Assembly (NCBI RefSeq): GCF_002999335.1
Contig: NW_020312214.1
Coordinates: forward strand, 124,001 to 188,000
DNA: 64,000 nt
Direction: 5' to 3'
Source of the DNA: Cyclospora cayetanensis
Taxonomy: Eukaryota > Apicomplexa > Conoidasida > Eucoccidiorida > Eimeriidae
Each line of letters starts with the position of its first letter. Positions within the stretch are counted from its first letter, which is position 1. The notes beneath the pieces were generated by a model. The model worked only from the letters and a program-made list of their open reading frames with translations, was not told the DNA's origin and did no database searches. The position numbers were made by a program, and so were the translations under genes. Positions 21,701 to 33,682 of this stretch are shown piece by piece.

Positions 21701-23984
21701 TCTGCTTGCCTGAAGTGGAATCTGCATACTTGACACCTAACCTGGGATTGGCCGATGCTACTGCGGTTGCGTGTAGTACCTTGTGGTCACTGCCTACACT
21801 AGCAATGAAGAATACGGAAAGCAAAGAGACTACGGATACAGCTCCGGAAACTCACGCCGAGCAAGGAACAACAGCGCAAGACAATAGTGAAAATCTACAC
21901 GACGTCACAAACCTCCAAAACCAAGACTCACGTGAAGATATGCGGCATACCCCAGTAGGACATGCCAAGCGGAGAGACGCCGTGACCCGAAGCACCGTAA
22001 CCGTATCTGGGTTACGAGCGGATATCCACAGCGCGGTTGAACTCACTGAAGGGGGTTGTACTCCACAGGCGAGCCCACTCTGGGGAGAGTACTTCGCAGA
22101 GTCGGACTCAGCAATCGAGGAGGCTCTAAAGTGCCCATCTGTCAGTAGCACCATTGGAACCATAGGGACTGAGTGGACTATCGACATGTTCGCTTTAGAC
22201 CGGGCGACAAATGAAAATGTAAGAAGCTGCAATCCAGCCGTTTTGTTACTGCCTCACCCTCGGATTGGCTATATTGCAAGTTCTGTAGGCGCTTTGCATT
22301 TGCGGCTTTCCCCACACTGTTTTAATGTGTCCTGTGCTTTCTTGCGCTTTGTGTCGATCTACCTAACTCAGTGCCTCGTACTAGTCGGATTGCAGCTCAT
22401 GTTGCCCCACGTAAGAGACGGTGGCCTAGCCTGCTCCCCATCTGCTCTTTACGCTTTCCTCAAGTTGCTGCAAGACCAATATCTTCCAAATCTCTACCAC
22501 AATCGCTTGCACGGTGCCATGGTTGCACACCTCTCAGTAATGCTGTCTCGAATAGCTGGGCTTTCCCGTACGTGTCAACTTCGTCTGGGAAGCCCCACCG
22601 AAATTCTTTTAGCGGCTGCCCCTTCGACGCAAACCCTAACACGTGGCAATACCGTGTCATGCAAACACGTGCCCTCACGAGAGGAGAGGCTCCTTCTGCC
22701 GAGTACAAGTTCCGTCACTCATTTGGAAGCTTCGGTGGCCTCTCGGAAGGCGCTAGACGATGAACTAATCATGTGTATTGCCGCTCTTGGCCATGATGTT
22801 GGGCACCCAGGGCTCAACAATGCTTTTCTAGTGTCAACTAATCAGTCCCTTGCTCTCGTCTACAACGACAACGCCGTCCTGGAAAACTACCATTCATATA
22901 TCACTTTTAAAACAATATCAGCCACAGCAGGTGTTGATGGAGGAATACTAAAGGTTCGCCAAGAAAAGTGTAATTTCCTACAAGATGGCAAAATACAAGA
23001 TTGCACTGCTAAGACCGAATTCCTTCTTCTTCAACTAGGGAGGCTATAAACGCGCTGGGGCACATCATGCTTTTTACTCAGGGGAAGTGGGCTGCTGAAG
23101 GGGTTGCTTTGCGTGCAGGGACTCTCTGCAGGGGCATATCGACAATTTAGGAAGCAAGTGATAGAATTGATCCTCGCGACTGACATGGCGCAACATTTTC
23201 CCATTCTCTCTTCCTTCCGTGCACGCATTGCATCCCCAGCCTTTTCAGTCTCCTTCAACGAAGAAGATAGGTGGATGTTGGCAAAGCTGCTAATAAAAAC
23301 AGGAGATATCGGACACTCCATGCTGGCCTGGGAGCAGCATTACATCTGGGCCAGCCGAGTTAATGAAGAGTTTTGTAAGCAGGTATGCTCGCCACGTACC
23401 ACACGCACTAACAGCAGGCATTTCCCCCCTTTAAAAAGCAAGCGGAACACGTCAACGAATCAACTTCCCGCACTGGAGCAAAATAGGGAGAAGCAATAGA
23501 CCCTTGCTCTGACGCTTCTCTAGTTAGGTCGTCCAGCAGAAACTTCATACAAGAGCTCTGCGCGTTCATTACCCATCTGCAGGGTGACGTGGAAGAGCGG
23601 CTAGGACTTGCAATATCGCCCCTCTGCGACCGTCGAAAGGCAGCCGAACTACCTGCAGCCCAGTGTGGTTTCCTAGAATATATTGTGCTGCCTCTTGCGA
23701 CGGAAATAAGGTCCTGCTTGGAACGCCAAGTGGGAACGCCGTTGGCGCATGCCAGAAGTGCATCACTGGAGCCTATCAGCACTGCGCTCTACTTGATGGA
23801 CGGTGTGATTGCCCACGCGAACTACAATCTGAGGTGCTGGAAAAGCATGACTACGCCGTTGACACCACAAAAACAAGCAACTGCCGGTCCCACAGAACCA
23901 GTGTTGGTCGAAAAGGAGCACGAAAGCCTAGGCCGAAACGCAAACAGACGGGCTTCTACAAACTCTGCCGCACCTGACTTGTGA
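18722..23984 (+). CDS. 3',5'-cyclic nucleotide phosphodiesterase, six-TM
   Basis: Exons: 18722-19998, 20146-20737, 20884-22983, 23119-23382, 23583-23984; product 1544 residues. It hydrolyses cAMP and/or cGMP. The first 425 residues are disordered Ser/Pro-rich. About residues 490-730 hold six hydrophobic spans (for example LVIVGVLTILLN, HKLLSLLLLSLLVTC, WTVGLATGVVIAACHAG), as in Plasmodium PDEs. The HD-type catalytic domain has YHNRLHG (about 1161), HDVGHPGLNNAF (H1260, D1261), YNDNAVLEN, LATDMAQHF, KTGDIGHS (D1386) and ISPLCDR, then AQCGF with the conserved Gln/Phe pocket. Where many PDEs have His before the DI motif, this one has Gly-Asp-Ile. A roughly 350-residue polar insert separates membrane and catalytic parts. 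The exon 3/4 junction, placed by alignment, lacks a GT donor (see findings). It is likely a membrane enzyme of parasite cyclic-nucleotide signalling; cAMP or cGMP preference is not readable. Confidence 0.93.
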
Positions 23985-24776
23985 ACTTACAACCGCCTTT
24001 CGTCGCACGGCTTTAGGGCCAACGACACAGATGCTGTAGGATGTGCGGCGGGCAAGAGGCTTGCGCCATAACGACTTTCTTACGCCTGTGCAGTGTGCCA
24101 CCAACGGGTGATAGCTTCAACATAATCCATGCTTCTCTGCCATAAGATGCCAAACGCTCGACCCAAAGCAGGCTAGAATCCATTCAACTTGCAGAATAAA
24201 ACAGCGCATATTTTTCTCCAGAGCACTTACTGCAGCGGAGGAGTGCGCGCTTAAGCAACGACACACACTTCGTGTCAAATAGGAAGTGGCATCCTGCTGA
24301 AGTCGCGAACGTAGCTATATGAGCCCCTGTGGATACTGCATGCTCGAAATTATTTGCGCGGATTCGAGCGTGACGAATAGAGGGCATCAGATTAATCACC
24401 CCCATTGCCTATCATGTCAACTAAGAAGCTTACCCGCCAACTATAACTAACGAATGCCTACATGGAAAAGGCTATAGCCTGAGCGGTTTTACAAATGAGG
24501 TTCTATCAAAACCCAGCTGCCTAGCCGTGCAAAGATTCGGCCGCACTATGACGCGTGGAAGCCCTGGCCTCTCACCTGGGGCCCAGCACAGTTCGATTCC
24601 CCGTATTAGAGGGAAGGCCCTTGAATGCACCAACGATGCTATCCGCATACACATGGGGCGCGTGCCAGTAACCACGATTGGGTGACAATGCCAAAAAGCG
24701 ATATCCTTCTTTTTCTACAGCCTCTCCCTGACTTTGTTAAGGAGGCCCGGGAAATGTTCGGCATGGTAGCGGTAGT
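23985..24776. other. Convergent 3' intergenic region
   Basis: 792 bases between the stop codons of the phosphodiesterase (plus) and the SPM1-like gene (minus). Only short overlapping frames are present. It presumably contains both 3' UTRs and polyadenylation signals, none of which I can place. Confidence 0.5.
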
Positions 24777-26034
24777 CTAGTACCATGTTTTTTCATTTTT
24801 ATCCCAGAAGACATGGTTGTTGGGATACTCTGGCTGCGGGTAGGGGGGCATGCGGGCAAGCTGGCAAACGGGGTTCTCCTTGCGCACGAACTCTGAACGA
24901 TAAACGGTATCCCCATCAAATGGGAGGGATGGGGGAAGTACGACCTGCTGTGGGACAGGGGGCTTGGGCAAGGGCTTTGGCCCGAACTCTTCGCGATATG
25001 CGCTGTTTGCCTCGAAGGGTAGTGATGTCGGAAGTGCCACAGGAGTAGGGGGTACGACCTCGGGCAGAGGCTTAGGACAATAGTCCGACCTGAGTACCAA
25101 ACAGCTTGAGGCCCTTCCATTAGTGAACTATAACAGCGGTAGTGATAAGTAGGTGAATACCCTAGGAAAGGCCCTTTTTCCTACGGTGAGCTCATTAGGG
25201 GGTGGGGAGGTGGATACAGTGGCAGGAACTTTCGTTGTCAGCAGGCTTGCTCTAAACCAGTGCTACCTTAACTACAAGCTTTCATGCTGTTGGGGGGAAA
25301 AGAAATACCTGTACGAGGAGTTTGCCTCAAAGGGGAGGGATGGCTGAAGCTTTACTTCCATTGGCTTTGTAGGCGGCGGAAGGGGTTTGGGTCCATAGTC
25401 GCTTCGATATGCGGTGGTCTCCTCAAACGGTAATGATGGTGGTAGCTTTACCTCCGTGGGCTTGACAGGGGGTGGGAGTGGCTTGGGGACGTACTCCGAT
25501 CTATAGCTGCTTTCTCCCTCAAAAGGCAAGGAAGGTGGCACCTTCACCGGCACTGGCTGGGGACTGCAAACAAGAAATAGGGAGAAGCAGTATTGAGGTT
25601 AGGTGATATACTTTAATTAGTGGAAATGAAGTAGCACGACTCACGCAGTTGCATGCTATGCTGAAGTAGGGCGTAGCGCTTCAAGCGTCCTGAAGGCATC
25701 TTCACAGCCGGTCAGCAAAATGCCATCTCATGCTACACAGAATAACTTACGGTGTTGGTAAAGGCTTCGGTCCGTACTCTTGCCGATAAATGGAGTTGCC
25801 TTCAAAGGCAACAGGCGCCTTCTGCGGGATGCATTTGTGCTGACCACACGTACAGAGCTCATCCACACAGTACCCGGGCTGCCGTGAAGGGCTTTTGGAC
25901 CTATGAGCCTCGTCCAATTCTGAAAGCTGCAGAAGACGAGCAGGTATTTCTCCTGGGGCGGCAACTCGGGCTCCCTTCAGCTTGGTATAAGGGACGGTGG
26001 TGCTCGATGGTTCACCCAACTGTTCCGGTTGCAT
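24777..26034 (-). CDS. SPM1: Subpellicular microtubule protein SPM1-like (SAXO)
   Basis: Three minus-strand exons, 26034-25751, 25563-25309 and 25089-24777, joined by two phase-2 introns, give 283 residues. After about 55 polar residues comes a Cys cluster, [14 protein letters not shown] (C56, C61, C63, C68), the N-terminal signature of SAXO/STOP-related proteins. Six tandem repeats of about 32 residues follow, each built on [22 protein letters not shown]. The sequence ends in an aromatic tail, [12 protein letters not shown]. Toxoplasma SPM1 has the same plan and coats and stabilises subpellicular microtubules, so the protein should bind the cortical microtubules. The second intron cuts a repeat exactly at its Tyr-Arg and the first cuts the Pro-rich linker, so exon boundaries sit inside the repeat array. 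The last repeat is degenerate (YRSEFVRKE). Length is somewhat shorter than I expect for Toxoplasma SPM1. Confidence 0.93.
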
Positions 26035-27642
26035 TTTCGACCGGAGTGTATTTGGTGATCCTTTTATCCCTCGTGAACATCAAAAATTAAAGATGCTTGT
26101 GGCGATAAAATGTCAAAAGGTCCACCTCGGACAGCTCCTATCCTAGAGAGAGCGCGTGTCAGCGGTCCGATGATGGCTGGAAAGACGCGCCTGCAGTGAT
26201 TTTCAGGCAGCTGCAACAGCAACTCACGCGAAAGGAATCTGATATACAAACAGGTATATTTTACATAAAATATGCGGTGGGTTTGGTGCTGATGTCTTGA
26301 CCAGGAATCAAAGCTCAGATTGGTTGCTAGCTGCCGACTGCATTTCACACCTACGGTGATCTCAGCCCGCCGCCGACAGTGCCTCAACCACCATTTAGAA
26401 TGGCGTCCACTGGCAGACATGAAACTTTTAAGCCGATCTCTACGATATGGCAATATGATTCATCGTGCTGCTATTTTACCGGCCGAAGGCGATGCTTTTC
26501 CTCTGCCTGTGGCCGTAGGCTCCACTGCTAGCTGTCTTCCTCATTGCGTAGCCCTTTGCCTGAAACCGCCCGTAGCCCTATAAGCCTGTGTACGCGTTTT
26601 TAAATCACAAAGCTAGTTTTGCATTCTGCACGTACCTAAGGCTCCTGCAATGCGCTGTGTTGCAAACTCGAAGTCTGTTACATACGCGGAACTGTAACAT
26701 CTCAAAAGGACAAATAGAGCACTCAGGGGAGTCCAATTCATACAAATCTCTGACTAGATGATATGAATGACTATGTAAACGCTGCACAAAATGGTTCTCG
26801 ATGAAAATCGAAAAATGTGTCACCGCCTTGGGGTCACCTTTCAATGACTCCAGGCTCTCGCGCACATCTGAATGCATTCAATCATTTGAAACTCTTTATA
26901 CAGCTGCGCAATAATATTAGTGAGAAGTGCGGAATGTATAGAAGGCCAACTTTACCCTTAGCATTCCTTACTAACGATGCTGTTTGTATGGACGTCGTAG
27001 ATAAACATTCAATATGTAGCCTAATCTTAAACGACCTACCAAGCCTAAGCCGCGAATTCAGCAAGAACACAGATTTTCTCTGCACCTTCCGTGAGAATGA
27101 GTTTGTCCTTCTTAGGAAAAGGGCAGGAAATCGTGCAACGATCCCTCAAAATCTTTGCCTAAAAATGAATGTACACCAGTGTGTAGATGAAACGCCAAGC
27201 TCCACGCCAATCCCCCAAGCCATATGCAGGTAAAGGCCATGGGATTCTTTTACCTACATGGGACGCTTGGAGACACCCTTAGAATCGCCTGTGTTCATCG
27301 GTTAATACCCACGTGTAATACTTGGCCGCCACTCAAGAATGGCCAAAGCCATAATGACCTCACAGGAATCTGCCTCTTTAAGCATATATCAATTAGTGCT
27401 ACCCTTCCTTTCTGTTGCCTTGGTGTGTTTCGGAAACTGGAGTCCGCTGGTGGTGACTGTAGTTGATGCGCTATGCTCTCCGAAAGGTGCTTCAGACCTG
27501 CTGCTCTCCATGCATGTTGCCTGCATGACACAATGGCAATGAAGTGAAAGTAAGAGCTGCAGAAAAATATACTAAACGCCCATCATGTGTGAGGGCACTT
27601 CAACGTTTTTATATCTATCAAGCTTTAATGCCAGGAGCCAAG
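26035..27642. other. No gene recognised
   Basis: 1.6 kb upstream of the SPM1-like gene and downstream of the RING gene. Frames at 26064-26453 (minus, 129 codons) and 26817-27233 (plus, 138 codons) lack domains, signal peptides and a partner exon. The first overlaps the expected SPM1 5' region. I call none of them. Confidence 0.45.
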
Positions 27643-29634
27643 CTAGCACTCACTTGTAGGGTGTGATCGCCCAGGTGTTGTGGTGCATGTTTCTGCATCG
27701 CTAGCAGGTTCCTCCTCTGGCATACGAGGGCAGGCTGCGCTGGCGCATATGGGTGATTTGCAATTGGGGCAAACAGCGTTGCGCAACAGCCAAATATCGA
27801 TGCAGCTGTTCACAAGCACATCAAACACCAAAAAGAATGGCTGAGGCTCCCAGCATTGTATGCTTCAGTAATTGCTAGCTTAATACCTTACAACTCTTAA
27901 CTAAACAGCCAAACGTCATAGTTCCCCAGAAGATAACGCAATATTTCTTTATGCCCTAGCCTGTCCGACCTTTTGTGGAATATGTGGCCACAAGGCTGTA
28001 GAACACGGACGCAGTCATTTCTGACAAACTCCTCCAGGCAAATCGAACACGGCGTCAAGTCGATAGGACCACAGGTTAGCTTGTGTGAGGGCAGCTTCCT
28101 AATTTGTTCTAAATCAGCAAGCAACAGTAGCAGCAGCACGCAAGAGCCACTGTATCGTCGGATATGGCGCACAAAAACTGACGTAGGATGCACACGCAAG
28201 AGCGCACCCTCCTTTACACCCTTTTCATTACAACGAATCAAAATGCATTCCAACAATACTGGTGGAGCAGTGAGATGTCTGCATAGATGCTACGCATGTT
28301 ACAGATCCACCCATATGTCGACGCGCCAAAGATTGCGGCAAGTGGATTATCTTACGAATTCAGACACACCTGTCGTCAGTCCGCGACGGAAAATATAAAT
28401 TCCATATTGGGAGAAAAGTCGGAGGCGTCCCCACCTGCCCATTGCAATTGCCACACCCACGACGAATTTGGATGCATTGAACTCTGACAACACGGCACAT
28501 ATGTCCTTGAGCGGCCCAAAACGATCCCATGACAACGTCAGACGGTAACAACTCATCAGTTCAAGTTTTTTTGTAAAAAAGGGCCACACACATGCAGTGT
28601 GCCGCATACCGCCGAATCATGTCTTCATTTTGAAGGATGCGAAGGTCTGCCTCTATTCTGCGTGCGCGATACTCGAAAACTGCCGCTATACCTAAAACCA
28701 AAAGCAGCCGAATAGCACAAACGAGAAGGCTTCTTAAGTGCTAGCTACTGCATACGAAGAAGCCCGAGCCAAGGTCACTTGCTGCCCTTCTTACCGATGA
28801 AGATTATGTATATCAGGATCCAAATATAACACAGCCCCAACCAAAAGGCGAAGAACCAAGGGTGGCTCTCCCGGGGAAGCTGCGAAGTACACAGACAATG
28901 AACAGCGGGGGAAATTATGGCTAACCAAGAGTGTGGCCAGTCTCTTACACGAAGACAGCAGCAGCTTTCTGTCTGACATGTGTAAAAATATTCTACACCC
29001 TCATGTGTTGAGTGTGCATTACAGACAGAAGCTCACACAGTATGGCGTTTTATCTCGAACTTCAAGGAACCAGAATGTGCCTAAGATCGTCCAACCGAAG
29101 AAACAAGGAAACAGAACGCCCAGAATGAGCACATTCACCCAAAAAGGAGGTCCCCTCTGACGATATAGGATAAAATCCTCATCTCCATCCTGCAAAGCAA
29201 ATACACCAGCACCCGCAACATAAAATCATGTGTACGCCGTAAATGACAATTAATATAGATTCTCCTGCTTCATTGTACTTTCTCAAGCTTACATCAGACA
29301 GGTACTGTCCAAGGTAGTGAGACAGCCTGAAGGCGATCAACGCGACATAGGAACCCAAAAGCCAATAGTGAATCGGCTTTGCGCAGCTTGCGAATGAGTC
29401 CCACTCGACAAAGACGTCAGAAGAAGAATAAAAGAAGGCAAAAAGGAGGATGGCATCATTGCTGAGTAACAACCGCAAAAATATATCACAGCAAGGGGTG
29501 CCCTACGGGCATGAGGCCTCTATATTCGTGGGTGCGGACAGTTTAGACTGCAGTGCTAAGAGTAACCAGAAATACAGAAAAAGAAAACGGTGTTCATCCC
29601 TTCCTGCTCACAGGGTGAATCCAGAAAGCACCAT
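27643..29634 (-). CDS. Membrane-anchored RING-H2 ubiquitin ligase
   Basis: Eight minus-strand exons: 29634-29612, 29461-29293, 29189-29037, 28879-28795, 28691-28592, 28434-28370, 28108-27970, 27805-27643; phases close to 298 residues. The N-terminal half has about four hydrophobic segments: NDAILLFAFFYSS, then CAKPIHYWLLGSYVALIAF; WVNVLILGVLFPCFFGW; and WFFAFWLGLCYIWILIYI. The order of a Cys-x-x-Pro-Ile/Leu-His-x-Trp motif between spans resembles plant SIS3-type E3 ligases. After a basic linker and GLTTEQIRKLP comes a RING-H2 split by an intron: CSICLEEF, then CGHIFHKSCIDIWLL, then CPNC. All eight metal ligands are present. It should recruit an E2 and ubiquitinate substrates at an endomembrane. 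The tiny first exon (ATG at 29634, 23 bases) is the least secure. The C-terminus is Glu/Ser/Thr-rich. Confidence 0.88.
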
Positions 29635-31170
29635 TTTCTTGTCGTTCGCTTTACTGCTCTGTTCTGTTGACTGGAACGAAGATATGGAAGGGGTACCAAA
29701 CTATGAAGAGACGTCACAGCCGCACGATTCCATCATATGATGATTCAGCACCCCAACAAGGCATTCAGCATCTCTGTGGGAATCACGAACTCCGGAGGAT
29801 GATGAATTTACATGTAGCTTTGGGGCCGTCTAGGAACCACAATCCACGAGGAAGAGAAATGCGGCTTCTCGTGTCCCAACAGGAGCACTACTACGTCGCT
29901 TGCCCGTGCACCTGACAGCACCTGCAAAATAGATGGGAAGAGATCCAGTTTTTGTTCCTAGTTCAGCGTGAGAGCTAATAAAACCTTGACCAAGGGTGGT
30001 TCGGATTCGAGGATGACGAGAAAAAAGCTGGGAAGGCTGGCTTCGTCTTGAATGAAATGCTATTCCGTGTGTTCGCAGAATCAGGTATAATCATGGACAG
30101 AGGTCCAACTAAAACTGAGGTGGGAAAGCCTTGACTGCCTGGAACGGGGCAGGCAATGAAACCCCTGCATCTAGGGTGTCACATGAAGTGCCGGAGTCAG
30201 AAGAGAGCTTCTCCAATGCTTAACATCCCATGACGCATCGAAAGGTAAAGTGTACGGCACCGTGCGGTTGAGGAAGATTATGGTACAAAAGCTGGAAACA
30301 ACGACACCAGAAGGTGGGCCCTTCTAGCGAAGCGCCCAATGCAAGGGATCTTTGGGCAAGTTGGAAGGGAAGAACAGGGAATTTTACAGCACTCAGAAAA
30401 GGAATCCGATAATTATGGTGATTTTATGCCAGTTCAGGGGTCGCTGGCAGCCTGCTTCGAATCTAGTATCGAGCCACACAATCGGCTGCCAGAATCGATT
30501 GTGACTGGCACCAATGGCTCCACTCTTCTTTCCTTCTCAGTACAGAATGATAATGTCATTGCTACTCAAATATGCTCAACGATTATGGATCAATTGATGT
30601 ACCCCGCTGGTTAAGGGCGAAGTCCTAGCTATTTTTTTCACTTCACAATACGAAGGAATACCGTTGGGATGTCCAGCCCTGTTCTCGGGTTGTCCGGAGC
30701 TTACGGCAGTGCACCAAAAGGCCGATATAAGTTTTATAGTCGCTTGGCTTTCACTAGCAATTTCAATCGAAAACTGCAAGAAGAAACCACATAGCATTGC
30801 CTAGCCTTCCTACGATGAAATCTTCTGGGGGCATGCACCTAGAAAGCATTCAGAGATCATAGACTCTGGCTTTCCTTATGGGATAGTGGACTGCATAAGG
30901 CTATACGAGCATCTTCCGAGCCAGGGGATACTACTCTACCCGTAGCACAGCAATGCATGAAACGAGAGAACGTGCATCCTTCAAAGTGATGGGACGACGC
31001 TGCCCCATTCAAGTTAGTGTGTCACGCCGCTGATATTTTATAACTAGATTCGAGCCCTGCCGACTTCAAGTTTTAGTAGTTACCTGCTCGACATATTTTC
31101 TTTCCATATGTGGATGTAGCCTCCGCCCCTGTTGCAACTACCCAAAGTGTGGTTGTGGTATTTGCATTTC

Positions 31171-31309
31171 TTTCTAGAAGGCAACTGCAGGTTTCCGCTC
31201 TACACAAGCACATCTGGAAGTGCGCATGGCTATAGCAATTGTCTTTTCTCTTCAGAAGGCAACTGCAGGTTTCCGCTACACGCAAGCACATTTGAAAGTG
31301 CACACACGG
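31171..31309. repeat. 78-base-offset imperfect tandem duplication
   Basis: The block starting AGAAGGCAACTGCAGGTTTC at 31176 recurs at 31254 with few differences over about 55 bases. The offset of 78 bases is a multiple of three, so a minus-strand open frame (31073-31324) shows a 26-residue repeat with HFQMCL and AETCSCLL in both copies. Whether the frame is translated is unknown. Confidence 0.75.
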
Positions 31310-33300
31310 CGCGCTTGAGTGCACGAAGAGGGAAGATTAAAGTGTACCAGTGCAAGCGAGTGAATCCTGGAGGACAGTATGAACAATGAAGGTCACCAGC
31401 TTTGCACTCAGAATGTGAAATTTGGCGGTAGGAAGCCTCATGCGGGGATGCCTGAAAGCAGGTTTCATGGGGGTTGATGCAGTGTTCATATCGAAGTTTC
31501 TCGGATAAGGGGTCATTTTCGAAACAAAGGACGGTTCCATGAAACTACTGCTTATTTAAAGGCCCAAAACGTGTACCCATTGCTTGTCCAATCCCTGAGA
31601 GTTACCATGATAACTGCATCCATATGCAGACGTGGTTATTACCCTGGCAGCCAACCAGGGCTGCGCCATCAGTCCTCTTTAGTCTGCTAAGAAAGCAGCA
31701 ACAGCATGCTATATGAAAGAATGCCTATAACCACCTGACACACTTTTCTGACAAAGTGACCTTATTACTAACTCCATCCACACGTGCAGCATCCCGTGAC
31801 GGTAGCATCTTATGAACGTCGCAAACCGGCAATGTCGGTTCTGGATAGCACTTCTTCAACCCTGGTGGCATTTACAAGACGCGTAAACAGCGAGCATGTG
31901 CGCCCTGTTGTCCAAAGCCTTTTCAGAAGAGCTGTAGCTGTTCCTGATACCGGATCCCCCAATATACGAATTCCCACGTTTTAAGATATCTTATTTATTT
32001 ATAAGGATGGAGATATTCAAGAGAGGAGAGAAGGAAAGTGCCAGTCACATTGAGGCAGCGCTATTTCCGGAAAGGAGTTCCTCGCGAACTTTTATGTGTA
32101 CGTGCAAAGGCCTCCCTTCCGTGATGAGTTTTGTCATATCTGCTGATTTTCCATCGTGCGAGGTCAAGTATAGCTGTCCTTCTCCCAGTCCTCTGGCTGA
32201 CGATTTTCTCGCACGTAAGACACTGTTAAGGGCTAGTGCGTTGGCACAGGCAAGAAGAAAGAAGTCAATTGACTAGTGAGCCCAATAAAGTAACTCGAGT
32301 TAATACAGTCCCATTCTTAACGGGGATCTCGTTGTGCAAGTCCGATTTGTTGCACTATGACGACCCCTTCAGTTTTGTGAAATCATGCCTTTTTTGTGAC
32401 GGCGGTTATGAGGCTAGGGATCTCAAGTAGTTTGTGAGGCACGTTAACAGGGCCGAACAATAGATGAACGAGACATAGAAGCCCATTGGGCGTCTCCTTA
32501 AGCCATGCTTTCTAGCCCAGCAAGGCATCAAAGCACCGAGATCAATTAGGGGGCAAGTGCATGCATCAAGATCGTTGATTGTCTTACTTCCTGTGTAACG
32601 CTTATCCGAGGGTCTCCGTAGCAGACTCGCATTGCGCATAACCTGCTAAAACGACTGAATATGATGTTTTCATTCGGTTCTAATAAGGAAGCATCTCCAT
32701 TTTATAGTGCGAAGTGCCGTGGGCCTAAGTAACGGACACAGCCTGAAAGCAGCTAGTGGCATTTCTAGGGTGGTGGGGACAGGTCTACGGACCGGTAACT
32801 GACTGCACAACCACACACTATTGGTCACAGCAGAGCTGTACGTCCCCAATGAATACAATATGTGGGCACTTTCACTACTCGCCTAATTTCATATGCCCAA
32901 ATCAGACGCAAACTTTCCTGAAAACAGCACTGAACTCTGAAAATAGTAGAACGACACCAACACAGCTTGGCATGCATTTCTCTGTTGACTCTGCTGTCCA
33001 TGCCAAACGATATTGAATCTTCTCCGTCCTGCAGGAGCGCATTTAATCTTGACATCGGTACTTCACGAGCCCCACGAGCATCCTGGGCTGCGTCGGGTTG
33101 CTGCTGTGACGAAGGTGAATACTGGACGACAGTGCGCTGGTGGGCTTCATTCCACAACAGCCGACCCACGGAGAAACAGGAATAAAGTAGCCAAAGGGGG
33201 GCTCTGTGACCCTGTGAGTGGTTCCCATGCACACACAACGTACACGCACTCGCATGCGGTACAACGTTTTGCATGGGTTTTCAGCCTTTTGTGCCACTGA

Positions 33301-33682
33301 CTACCGGAATGCCACCCCTTTCAAAGGGGAACTGGTTACTAAAGGCACGTATGCGCTGACAGCTAAGGTCACGCCGGTTCCTGTTGCACTTGTTTCCCCG
33401 CGGAGACAAATAGCTGCTGTATCGGCGCAGCTCATTCAGATAAGTCAAAAATAGGAGCTGTTGGAGAAAAGATGCACTACAAATGTCTAGTTTTGGTGTG
33501 CTTCAGACCGACTCGCCGGTTGAAGAGTCCGCAAGCAGACTTTGCAAAACCATGTTGGCCGTTGGTGTTCCCTGCTTGACCGTAATTCTCTGAGGCGCAT
33601 AGACAGACTACCCGGATTCCCAGCCCTTCTAAAGAAACAGGTTACTGATGGCACGTAGCCACTGACAGCTGAGGTCATGCGT
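33301..33682. repeat. Diverged direct repeat pair, about 307 bases apart
   Basis: A block of about 75 bases at 33301-33376 recurs in diverged form at 33608-33682. Shared stretches include CTACC-GGA at the start, GGTTACT with GGCACGTA in the middle, and CTGACAGCT-AGGTCA at the end. It is an old local duplication with no coding signal. Confidence 0.6.

Noticed and set aside
24540..24620. tRNA-like GTTCGATTCC box
   Set aside because: The flanking bases cannot form a T-stem or acceptor stem, and no A-box lies at the right distance.
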